Shown here: one piece after another, positions 6,292 to 12,168 of the stretch | Numbering within the stretch: the stretch's first letter is position 1 | Layout: each line of letters opens with the position of its first letter | DNA from: an uncultured Fusobacterium sp. | GTDB lineage: Bacteria; Fusobacteriota; Fusobacteriia; Fusobacteriales; Fusobacteriaceae | DNA: 12,168 nucleotides | Assembly: GCA_900543175.1 (NCBI GenBank) | Contig: UQQO01000065.1 | Span: 1-12,168 of the forward strand | Direction of reading: 5' to 3' | Translations under genes and position numbers: made by a program | The notes under the pieces: generated by a model | What the model saw: only the letters and a program-made list of their open reading frames with translations | What the model was told of the DNA's origin: nothing | Database searches by the model: none

Positions 6292-6452
6292 TAATATCAA
6301 CTAGCCTCCATACTAAAGAATAAAGAATCCCTATGCTAATTCCGTTGAAAATGCAAAACTCGACTTTGTCTCAAACACGTTGCATTTTCTTAACTTCATT
6401 TCGCTGAGGGATTCTAATATTCTCTAGTGAATTACGGCTTTAGTTGATATTA
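6292..6452. repeat. 161-base nested inverted repeat of unknown nature
   Basis: The outer arms TAATATCAACTA (6292-6303) and TAGTTGATATTA (6441-6452) are a perfect 12-bp inverted repeat. Inside them AGAATA (6317-6322) pairs with TATTCT (6418-6423), AGAATCCCT (6324-6332) pairs with AGGGATTCT (6407-6415), and GAAAATGCAA (6347-6356) pairs with TTGCATTTTC (6380-6389), leaving a 23-base apical loop. Together they form one long interrupted hairpin. There is no coding potential. It could be a MITE-like or REP-like element whose ends carry TA, or a structured RNA in the 3' region of the symporter transcript. No target duplication longer than TA is visible. It fills most of the gap between the symporter gene and the small RNA. 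Confidence 0.75.
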
Positions 6453-6493
6453 GGATAAGATTTTTCTTTTTAAATATTATTTATATGTAAATA

Positions 6494-7894
6494 TTATATT
6501 CTATTCTCTTTTAATTTCACTTCATAAACTTTTAGATGATCAATTGCCACTTTCGATATAGGGATAATACATATAATATTTATCACTGTCATAATTCCCA
6601 ATCCAAAATCTGCTAAAGACCATACAAAGAAGTTTTGTTCAACTCCACCAACATATACCATCCAAACTACAAGGATATGATAAAGTTTATCAAAAATAGT
6701 TTTATCACTTAAAAAACTCATAGCATTTTTACCATAGTATGTTACACCTAATATTGTACTTAGTGAGAAGAAGAATAATACCACTACAGTAAATGGGATT
6801 CCTATCCATCCTACATGAGTTTTCATAGCCTCTTGGAAAAGTGTCATTCCTGAGAATCCTGCTACTTTATCTGCATCTGCTAATAAAATTACAAAGGCTG
6901 TTGCACTACATACAACTAAAGTATCAACAAACACTCCTAAAGCTTGAACCATCCCTTGTTTTGCTGGATCTTCAATATCTACAATTGCTGCTGCATAGTT
7001 TGAGTTTCCACTTCCTGCCTCATTTGAGAAAAGTCCTCTTCTAACTCCTTGCATTATAACTCCACCAATAGCTCCTCCTAAAAACTCTTTTCCTCCAAAA
7101 GCTTGATAGAAGATATTTGTTATCATTTGAGGTATACCTGTAATATTAGTTATAATTACATAAGCTACAACTATTAAATATAGTATTGCCATAATAGGCA
7201 CAATCTTATTTAAAGCAGAGATTATTGCATCTTTTTTACCTTTTCCAAAGATTATATATACAACTATTAAAGATAATATTATAGAGACGAATCTTACATC
7301 TGCTCTACTTCCAAGAATATTTGCAACTCCTATTGAACTGATGAAAGAGTTTATTCCACTTCCATAAGCACTTAATATAGATTCTGTCACTGAGTTTGAC
7401 ATTACTTGAATAACTCCAACATAACAGATAATAGATGCTATTACATATATTGCTCCAAGCCATCTCATATTTAATCTCTTCTCAATTATCCAAGGAGTTC
7501 CACCTTTATACACTCCATCTTTTATCTTTGTTCTATAAATTACTGCTAAACTTGATTCAACAAAAGATGTTGATGCTCCTAACAGTGCTACAAGCCACAT
7601 CCAAAATAGTGCCCCTGGTCCTCCTATTGAAACAGCTGCTACAACTCCTGAAATATTTCCTGCTCCTACTCTACATGCTGTTCCTAAAAAGAATGTCTCA
7701 AGAGAACTAACTCCATCTTTATCATTTGTTTTATTATCTTTTAATATTCTGATTATATCCCCAAATAATCTAAATTGCATAAATTTTGTTCTAACTGTAA
7801 AATACAATGCTGTACCTATCAACATTACAACTAATATATTTTTTCCCCACAATAGATTATTTACCCAATCAATTACCATTCTAATACTTTCCAC
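6494..7894 (-). CDS. Alanine/glycine:cation symporter (AGCS) family protein
   Basis: Polytopic inner-membrane transporter that brings in small amino acids (usually alanine or glycine) with Na+ or H+. About 10-11 hydrophobic segments are visible. Family signatures are SSLETFFLGTACRVGAGNISGV (about residues 63-84, split as SSLETFF and RVGAGNISGV), the classical GGPGALFWMWLVALLGAS (91-108) and GLFSNEAGSGNS further on. A length of 466 aa is normal. The reading frame begins with GTG at 7894-7892; AGGAGGA at 7908-7902 is 7 bases before it, whereas the next ATG (codon 6) is 22 bases from it, so GTG is preferred. It is preceded by a terminator and appears to be a single-gene unit. No clear terminator of its own was found; the long inverted repeat downstream may mark the transcript end. 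Exact substrate cannot be read from sequence. Confidence 0.94.
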   Translation of the reverse strand: MESIRMVIDWVNNLLWGKNILVVMLIGTALYFTVRTKFMQFRLFGDIIRILKDNKTNDKDGVSSLETFFLGTACRVGAGNISGVVAAVSIGGPGALFWMWLVALLGASTSFVESSLAVIYRTKIKDGVYKGGTPWIIEKRLNMRWLGAIYVIASIICYVGVIQVMSNSVTESILSAYGSGINSFISSIGVANILGSRADVRFVSIILSLIVVYIIFGKGKKDAIISALNKIVPIMAILYLIVVAYVIITNITGIPQMITNIFYQAFGGKEFLGGAIGGVIMQGVRRGLFSNEAGSGNSNYAAAIVDIEDPAKQGMVQALGVFVDTLVVCSATAFVILLADADKVAGFSGMTLFQEAMKTHVGWIGIPFTVVVLFFFSLSTILGVTYYGKNAMSFLSDKTIFDKLYHILVVWMVYVGGVEQNFFVWSLADFGLGIMTVINIICIIPISKVAIDHLKVYEVKLKENRI

Positions 7895-7901
7895 AAGTCT
7901 A

Positions 7902-7908
7902 TCCTCCT
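7902..7908 (-). promoter_or_regulatory. Ribosome binding site that decides a GTG start for the symporter
   Basis: AGGAGGA on the minus strand lies 7 bases before GTG (7894-7892), an optimal distance. The first ATG, at 7879-7877, is too far away for this site to serve, so initiation at GTG is favoured. Confidence 0.75.
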
Positions 7909-7934
7909 ATACTGCCTTTTGTTACAATAGATAT

Positions 7935-7963
7935 ATAGTATCACTATTTTATAAAAAAATAAA
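7935..7963 (-). promoter_or_regulatory. Possible symporter promoter
   Basis: TGATACTAT on the minus strand (7943-7935) is an extended -10 element. The hexamer 17 bases upstream, TTTATT, is a weak -35 and overlaps the T-tract of the preceding terminator. The evidence is modest. Confidence 0.3.
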
Positions 7964-8009
7964 ACCTTCAAAAAAAATAATTTTATGTTCGGATTATTTT
8001 TCTTAAAGG
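7950..8009 (-). terminator. Intrinsic terminator of the sialylation operon
   Basis: On the minus strand, CCTT (8009-8006) plus an A-rich arm ending in AATAAT pairs with ATTATT plus a T-rich arm ending in AAGG (7968-7965). A T-rich tail, TTTTATTTTTTT, follows. The stem is long but mostly A-T. It lies about 60 bases after the CMP-sialate synthetase stop and ahead of the symporter gene. Confidence 0.65.
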
Positions 8010-8070
8010 CTTATTTATTAGGGTTTTCTATTTTATTTTCTTTTAATTTTTGTTCGGTATAATAAAATTA

Positions 8071-8793
8071 TTACATCATCTCTTCTGCTTCTTTTTCTCT
8101 CTCTTTCTCTAAATAGTACTCTACAATCTTAATATCTATATAATTATCAATATCAGTAGAATATCTATTTTCCATTATATAAGCTAGTTTTCCATCATTT
8201 AAACTTGTATCATTATTAAAGTCCTTATCTAACTTTTGAATATAGATTGCTCCATCAACTTTATAAAATTTTGGAAAATCTTGTCTTCTCATTGTACTAT
8301 TCATATGCAATAGATTTTCTACTGTATCATCTTCATTTAAAGTTCTCATCAATATTGGATGCTCCTCTACCTCTGTAACACTTACAAGACTTCTCTCTTC
8401 ACTTGCAAAAATCTTTTCAATAGCCTCATCTACATGCCAACTTTTTCTCAATGGAACTGTATTTTGTAATAAAACAACATAATCATATGGTCCATCCATC
8501 TCATTCATTGTATCCACTGCATGAACCAAAGCATCTATTGATTTAGATGTATCCTTTGCAAGTTCTGCTGGTCTCATAAATGGAACATCTCCTCCACACT
8601 CTTCAGATACTCTTTTTATTAAAAGATCATCTGTTGAAATAACTGTTCTATCTATATATTTTGATCCTTTAGCACACTGTATTGAATAATGAATAAGAGG
8701 TCTACCTCCAACATTGATTATATTTTTTAATGGTACTCCTTTGCTCCCACCTCTAGCTGGAATTACTGCTAATATCTTTTTACCTTTATACAT
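8071..8793 (-). CDS. neuA: CMP-N-acetylneuraminate cytidylyltransferase family enzyme
   Basis: Cytoplasmic enzyme that joins CTP and a nonulosonic acid (sialic acid or a relative) to give the CMP-sugar donor. Motifs in order are IPARGGSKGVPLKN (residues 11-24, CTP binding), GGRPLI (29-34), STDD (53-56), RP.ELA.D (74-81), LLQNTVPLR (108-116, where sialate synthetases usually read LQPTSPLR), RRQDFP (169-174), DGAIYI (180-185; usually NGAIYI) and TDID (213-216, metal site). At 240 aa it is a single-domain form. RBS GAGGTGG lies in the 11-base gap after the flippase gene, so it is the last gene of a tight operon with a GT52 sialyltransferase and Wzx flippase. The neighbours favour sialic acid, but legionaminic or pseudaminic acid cannot be excluded. 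No neuB or neuC is present in the window, so the acid must come from elsewhere or from uptake. Confidence 0.88.
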   Translation of the reverse strand: MYKGKKILAVIPARGGSKGVPLKNIINVGGRPLIHYSIQCAKGSKYIDRTVISTDDLLIKRVSEECGGDVPFMRPAELAKDTSKSIDALVHAVDTMNEMDGPYDYVVLLQNTVPLRKSWHVDEAIEKIFASEERSLVSVTEVEEHPILMRTLNEDDTVENLLHMNSTMRRQDFPKFYKVDGAIYIQKLDKDFNNDTSLNDGKLAYIMENRYSTDIDNYIDIKIVEYYLEKEREKEAEEMM

Positions 8794-8804
8794 TTTCCAC
8801 CTCG

Positions 8805-10088
8805 CTATAATTTTTTTCTAAGTATCTTTATTAAATAAAAAGAGTTAAATGATTTTAACTGTATAACTGCTTGTTCTCTATACTCTTTAATAAAGAAATC
8901 TATTATAAAAATTGTAAATACTTGAGTTATTGCAGTTGCCATTGCTGCTCCATTGATACCAAATTTTTTAATTAAAAGATAATTCAATATAGCATTTATT
9001 CCAAGCCCTGCTGTTGTCTTATAAAAGCTTTTCTTAGTTATCTCCTTCAATGTCATATGTCCAGTTTGTAAAGCTCCATTTGCCTTCATTAAAACTGCTA
9101 AAGTTAAAATACTATACACCATAATTGCTGGAAGATAATCCTTTGAAAAAATATATGGAAACACTATTCTAATAACAAAAATTGAGGTGAAACACCCTAA
9201 TATATATAACTGTGTTATCAACACATTACTTTTCAAATAAAACTTAATATACTCTCTATAATCCTCTTTAAAAAGATTTATCATCTTAGGGAAAAGTGAA
9301 GTTTGCATAGGTACAATCATTATTGCAAAAATGTCAGCAAGTTGCACTCCAATAGTATAAATTCCTACCTCTTCTTTTCCCAATAAAACTCCCAACATTA
9401 TTTTATCTAACTGAGTGTACATCAAAAAAGAGATATAACTAGCCCATAGATAAAAACTCTCTTTCATCATCTCCTGCAATAAATTTTTATCTAACTTCCC
9501 TTTTTTATCCTTTTTATACTCTTTAATATACATATATTTCAACAGTGCCATTCTAATTAAGCTACCTATACATCTTATTACAGGAACTGCAATAATAGAG
9601 TATTGCATAACTATTCCTAAATATTGCAAAGTATATGATACAAGTTTTACAATATTATTTGAAACTACTATCTTTCTAGCTTGTAACTTATATTCAAAAA
9701 AGTTTTCTATTCCTGTTGTAGAAGTAGTTAAAATATTATCAACACAAAGTAAAACTAAAATTATATACAATGTCCTATCTATATTTAAAAATTTTCCCAC
9801 TACAAGAGCAAAGAAAAAAAGTACAATAGCTATCATATTTCTAAAAAAAGTAACATTATACACTACTGACTGATAATTTTCTTCATCATAATACTTCTTT
9901 ATAACTCTACTATTTAAAATCTCAAAAAATATAGCTGAAAATGCCACTATTGACACAGCAAAACTATATATCCCATAAGATGAACTTCCATAATAGTTAG
10001 CTATCTTTACCCCTATAAAAAATTGTAGAACCAGTATAAAAATTCTATCAAAGATCAGCCAACCTATATTTTTTATTATTTTTCCCAT
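8805..10088 (-). CDS. wzx: Oligosaccharide flippase, Wzx/RfbX family (MOP superfamily)
   Basis: Inner-membrane protein of 427 aa with about 12 hydrophobic helices over the whole length. It has the typical opening IGWLIFDRIFILVLQFFIGVK.A.YYG...YGIY.FA, usual for polysaccharide biosynthesis flippases that move undecaprenyl-linked glycans to the outer face of the membrane. Residues about 200-212 form a Lys-rich cytoplasmic loop between the two bundles. It starts 9 bases after the stop of the sialyltransferase gene and ends 11 bases before the cytidylyltransferase gene, so the three form one operon. The RBS (GGCGGTAGG) is weaker than elsewhere, which suggests translational coupling. Together with the sialyltransferase it points to a sialylated O-unit or oligosaccharide exported to the cell surface. 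Homologues of this fold vary widely, so the exact glycan cannot be told. Confidence 0.88.
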   Translation of the reverse strand: MGKIIKNIGWLIFDRIFILVLQFFIGVKIANYYGSSSYGIYSFAVSIVAFSAIFFEILNSRVIKKYYDEENYQSVVYNVTFFRNMIAIVLFFFALVVGKFLNIDRTLYIILVLLCVDNILTTSTTGIENFFEYKLQARKIVVSNNIVKLVSYTLQYLGIVMQYSIIAVPVIRCIGSLIRMALLKYMYIKEYKKDKKGKLDKNLLQEMMKESFYLWASYISFLMYTQLDKIMLGVLLGKEEVGIYTIGVQLADIFAIMIVPMQTSLFPKMINLFKEDYREYIKFYLKSNVLITQLYILGCFTSIFVIRIVFPYIFSKDYLPAIMVYSILTLAVLMKANGALQTGHMTLKEITKKSFYKTTAGLGINAILNYLLIKKFGINGAAMATAITQVFTIFIIDFFIKEYREQAVIQLKSFNSFYLIKILRKKL

Positions 10089-10097
10089 GCCTACCGC

Positions 10098-11096
10098 CTA
10101 TTTTGAATTTAAACTTTCCAATGAAATATCTCCAAACTTATCTAAAAGCTTTCTGTTTATCTTAGTTCCATAAAAATCAACTTTACAATCTTTTCCTATT
10201 CCCAATGCTGCTGTTGAAAAAATAGTGACTGCCCTTTTAAACTCTATTCCCATTAACAATAAAATCTCAAAAGGAAAAACATTATCTAAAATTAGAGTCT
10301 TTGGAAAATGCTTTCTATAATCTGTTTTCTCCCTTGGATGAGTTTTTATTATCATATTTTCACTATTATAATTTTTCATTATCTCTTTGTAAATTTCTAA
10401 TTTCTCATCCTCTGACATTATCTCATCTTCTGATAGTGGTTGAGTTAAAAGAATTTCATCTCTACCTTTAATTTGATTTAAAATATCTTTTTCAAAGCCA
10501 AATATCTCTAATATCTCTAACTTTTCCTCTTCTGTTTTATTATCCCATAATTTTTGAAGATCTATTATCTCAACTTTTTTCTCTATGCTTTTAGGGATCT
10601 CAGCTATTCCTGTTAAATATATTTTCTCTATATTCTTAGACTTACCAAAAGGGATATAAGTTGAATACATTCCTCTAAAAAATAGTTTTATCTTTTCTTT
10701 TAAGATTCTCTGTGGAGCTTGATAATCAATATAGTTGATTGTTCCATCTTCGATTAAATATCTGAACTTATCTCTAAATGGAAGAGCTATATCCATACTA
10801 TCATTTCCATAGATCTCTAAATTTTTCACTGTCAATTTTAGCCATAGAGCGTAGATATGCCAATAAAAAATCTCATAATAATATGATAAAAATTGATATA
10901 ATTTTCCCTTTCCATCTCTAGTTAATGATTTTAATACCCCATAACCTGAATATCTACATCTACTTTTCTTCTCTAAATTTGAAAAAATAGCTCTAGGAAA
11001 CATCTTTCCAAATAGGAAATATGTATCTTTCCAGTCTTTTTTTAAAAGTAGATATAGAAAAAAACTGTAACTTGTATTTACAATTAAAATTTTCAT
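10098..11096 (-). CDS. Glycosyltransferase family 52 protein, probable LOS/polysaccharide sialyltransferase
   Basis: Predicted to transfer sialic acid from CMP-sialate to a surface oligosaccharide. Bacterial sialyltransferases of families GT38, GT52 and GT80 share a [DE][DE]G motif holding the catalytic base, an HP motif that binds CMP, and a late S/T motif. All three are visible: EDG at residues 116-118, KTHPRE at 251-256 and FSTA at 293-296. The GT52-like LLTQPLSED (216-224) and FPFEILLLMG (274-283) are also seen. The N-terminal MKILIVNTSY is a Rossmann first strand. There is no signal peptide, so it acts on the cytoplasmic side of the membrane. A length of 332 aa fits the family. GGAGG (11105-11101) lies four bases before ATG. 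First gene of an operon with the flippase and the CMP-sialate synthetase, whose product would be its donor. Linkage and acceptor are unknown. Confidence 0.85.
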   Translation of the reverse strand: MKILIVNTSYSFFLYLLLKKDWKDTYFLFGKMFPRAIFSNLEKKSRCRYSGYGVLKSLTRDGKGKLYQFLSYYYEIFYWHIYALWLKLTVKNLEIYGNDSMDIALPFRDKFRYLIEDGTINYIDYQAPQRILKEKIKLFFRGMYSTYIPFGKSKNIEKIYLTGIAEIPKSIEKKVEIIDLQKLWDNKTEEEKLEILEIFGFEKDILNQIKGRDEILLTQPLSEDEIMSEDEKLEIYKEIMKNYNSENMIIKTHPREKTDYRKHFPKTLILDNVFPFEILLLMGIEFKRAVTIFSTAALGIGKDCKVDFYGTKINRKLLDKFGDISLESLNSK

Positions 11097-11125
11097 CTGT
11101 CCTCCAACGAAATTTATTTATGAGT

Positions 11126-11153
11126 ATTCTATCATTATTTAGAAAAGTTTCAA
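11126..11153 (-). promoter_or_regulatory. Promoter of the sialylation operon
   Basis: On the minus strand, TTGAAA (11153-11148) is followed after 16 bases by TAGAAT (11131-11126), with a TG one base before it that makes an extended -10 (TGATAGAAT). The start point would be near 11119, giving a leader of about 22 bases that includes the GGAGG site. It lies in the 79-base gap after the upstream gene. Confidence 0.7.
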
Positions 11154-11175
11154 ACAGAAAAATAAAAATATTTTT

Positions 11176-12168
11176 CTATTTGTATTCTATTTTTATTCCA
11201 AGTTTTTTTAATAAGTTTTCATCAACTTTTCCAGTAACCTTCATTCCATTATCTCTTTGAAACTCTTGAATTGCCCTTTCTCCCCTATATCCTTTCCAAG
11301 ATAAAACTGTATAAAGATAATCTTCAGAATAAATAAGTTTTTTACTTTTATTTTCGACTTTTTTGGTTGAAATATTTTTTTGATTGTTATTACTATCTTT
11401 CTTTTCTGTTGCTATAATTTTATCTTTTAAACTATCTAAATTTTCCTTTAAAGTATTTTTGGTTGTATTGCTTTTTTCCTCTTTTTTATTCTCTTCTAAT
11501 TTAGTATTTTTTTCTTTGCTTACCTCTTCAAGTTTTGTAGTTTTAACCTTTTCTTTTACTTCTCTTTTCATAAAAAATGTAGAAAAGATACTGTAACCTA
11601 GCAATATAACAATAATAAACATAAAAATAACATTTTTAGTTTTTACACTTCCTAGTTCTTCTTTAATATTTTCAGATTCTATGTTATTATATATTTTTAA
11701 AAAACCTATTCCCAATCTTGTTGGTGTATTATAGTTAGCATCTGATAGTTGTGATAACAACAAATCATTATCATTTGTATGCCCAATTGCTGTAATAAAA
11801 GGTATATTTAATTTTACTATTTTCTCACAAAAGACTATATCCTCAAAATAATCTAAATCATTTCCCCCACCTTTTATAAATACTAAACCATCTATTTTTT
11901 TATTCTTTTGTTTCTTTCTAATTTCACTTAAAACTCTTTTTTTATCAAAAAATTCACTCGTCTCTAATTTCATTCTTATGATATTACTTTCATTTTCAAA
12001 ATCTAATCCAAAGTCATATTTTAAAATCTTTTTTTCGCTTTCATTCAAATATAAATCATTTAAAATATCTCTTTTTTTATTATTAAGAGTAAAATTCTTA
12101 CTCACTATATATAATAAATTTATTTTTTCTTTTTTAACTATTTTTTTCTTTATCACACCTAATATATC
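11176..12168 (-). CDS. Partial gene: exonuclease VII large-subunit-like domain fused to a membrane helix and a peptidoglycan-binding domain
   Basis: The reading frame is open to the right edge of the window. A GTG at 12156-12154 could start it, but the codons before it are open and the part seen begins where the XseA catalytic domain begins, so the N-terminus (in XseA an OB-fold) is probably outside. Numbering from that GTG: residues about 10-150 match the catalytic domain, with DGLVFIKGGGND (89-100, normally RGGGS), AIGHTND (123-129, normally GHE.D) and SDANYNTPT (138-146, normally AD.RA.TP). His126 and Asp129 of the conserved site are kept; the motif Arg is Lys95. A membrane helix lies at about 175-195, then a Lys/Glu-rich linker (196-275), then a PG_binding_1-like domain (about 278-320: YLYTVLSWKGY...AIQEFQRDNGMKVTGKVD). 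The long coiled coil that binds XseB is replaced. The topology implied is a nuclease-like domain in the cytoplasm and a wall-binding domain outside. Function unknown. Confidence 0.8.
   Translation of the reverse strand, partial: DILGVIKKKIVKKEKINLLYIVSKNFTLNNKKRDILNDLYLNESEKKILKYDFGLDFENESNIIRMKLETSEFFDKKRVLSEIRKKQKNKKIDGLVFIKGGGNDLDYFEDIVFCEKIVKLNIPFITAIGHTNDNDLLLSQLSDANYNTPTRLGIGFLKIYNNIESENIKEELGSVKTKNVIFMFIIVILLGYSIFSTFFMKREVKEKVKTTKLEEVSKEKNTKLEENKKEEKSNTTKNTLKENLDSLKDKIIATEKKDSNNNQKNISTKKVENKSKKLIYSEDYLYTVLSWKGYRGERAIQEFQRDNGMKVTGKVDENLLKKLGIKIEYK

Noticed and set aside
6292..6452. CRISPR array or tRNA-like structure
   Set aside because: The repeats are inverted, not direct and evenly spaced, and there is no acceptor stem or T-loop consensus.
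6841..7710. Leu-rich plus-strand frames opposite the symporter gene
   Set aside because: The Leu/Tyr/His-rich peptides are the complement of a membrane protein gene. No start signals or known motifs are present.
11384..11596. 70-codon hydrophobic plus-strand frame (Ser/Leu/Phe/Val-rich)
   Set aside because: It is the reverse complement of the Lys/Glu-rich linker of the ExoVII-like fusion; the hydrophobicity is an artefact of A-rich codons read backwards.
1..12168. Sigma-54 (-24/-12) promoters to accompany rpoN
   Set aside because: A scan by eye of intergenic regions for TGGCAC-N5-TTGC on either strand found no convincing match.

Overview
The window is AT-rich, with A/T-ending codons and strong AGGAGG-type ribosome binding sites. 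The gene set (sigma-54, AGCS-type sodium symporter, secreted flavinylated reductase, GT52 sialyltransferase, many-repeat MORN protein, cobalamin riboswitch) fits a Fusobacteriota genome, probably Fusobacterium of the mortiferum/varium/ulcerans type. This placement is inferred from gene content and composition, not from a marker gene.

Layout: two plus-strand genes come first, a Na+/phosphate cotransporter with a PhoU-like tail (77-1711) and rpoN (1814-3043), each followed by an intrinsic terminator. Everything else that codes protein is on the minus strand. From right to left the minus-strand blocks are: (i) a gene cut by the right edge (11176-12168) that joins an exonuclease VII large-subunit-like domain to a membrane helix and a peptidoglycan-binding domain; (ii) a three-gene surface-glycan operon with its own promoter, GT52 sialyltransferase, Wzx-type flippase and CMP-sialate synthetase (11096 down to 8071); (iii) an AGCS amino acid:cation symporter (7894-6494); (iv) a secreted FMN/FAD reductase of the fumarate/urocanate reductase family (5999-4236); (v) a cobalamin riboswitch with a near-perfect promoter and a terminator, directly ahead of a cytoplasmic MORN-repeat protein (3823-3080).

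The 495-base gap between the symporter and the reductase is the richest non-coding region. It holds the reductase promoter, two operator-like palindromes (one close to a Rex box), a candidate plus-strand small RNA of about 80 nt with a C-rich loop and a 15-bp terminator, and a 161-base nested inverted repeat of unknown nature.

The main points for follow-up are the ExoVII/peptidoglycan-binding fusion, the riboswitch controlling a MORN protein with an unusual switch geometry, the candidate redox-controlled small RNA divergent from the reductase, and a replaced active-site residue in that reductase.
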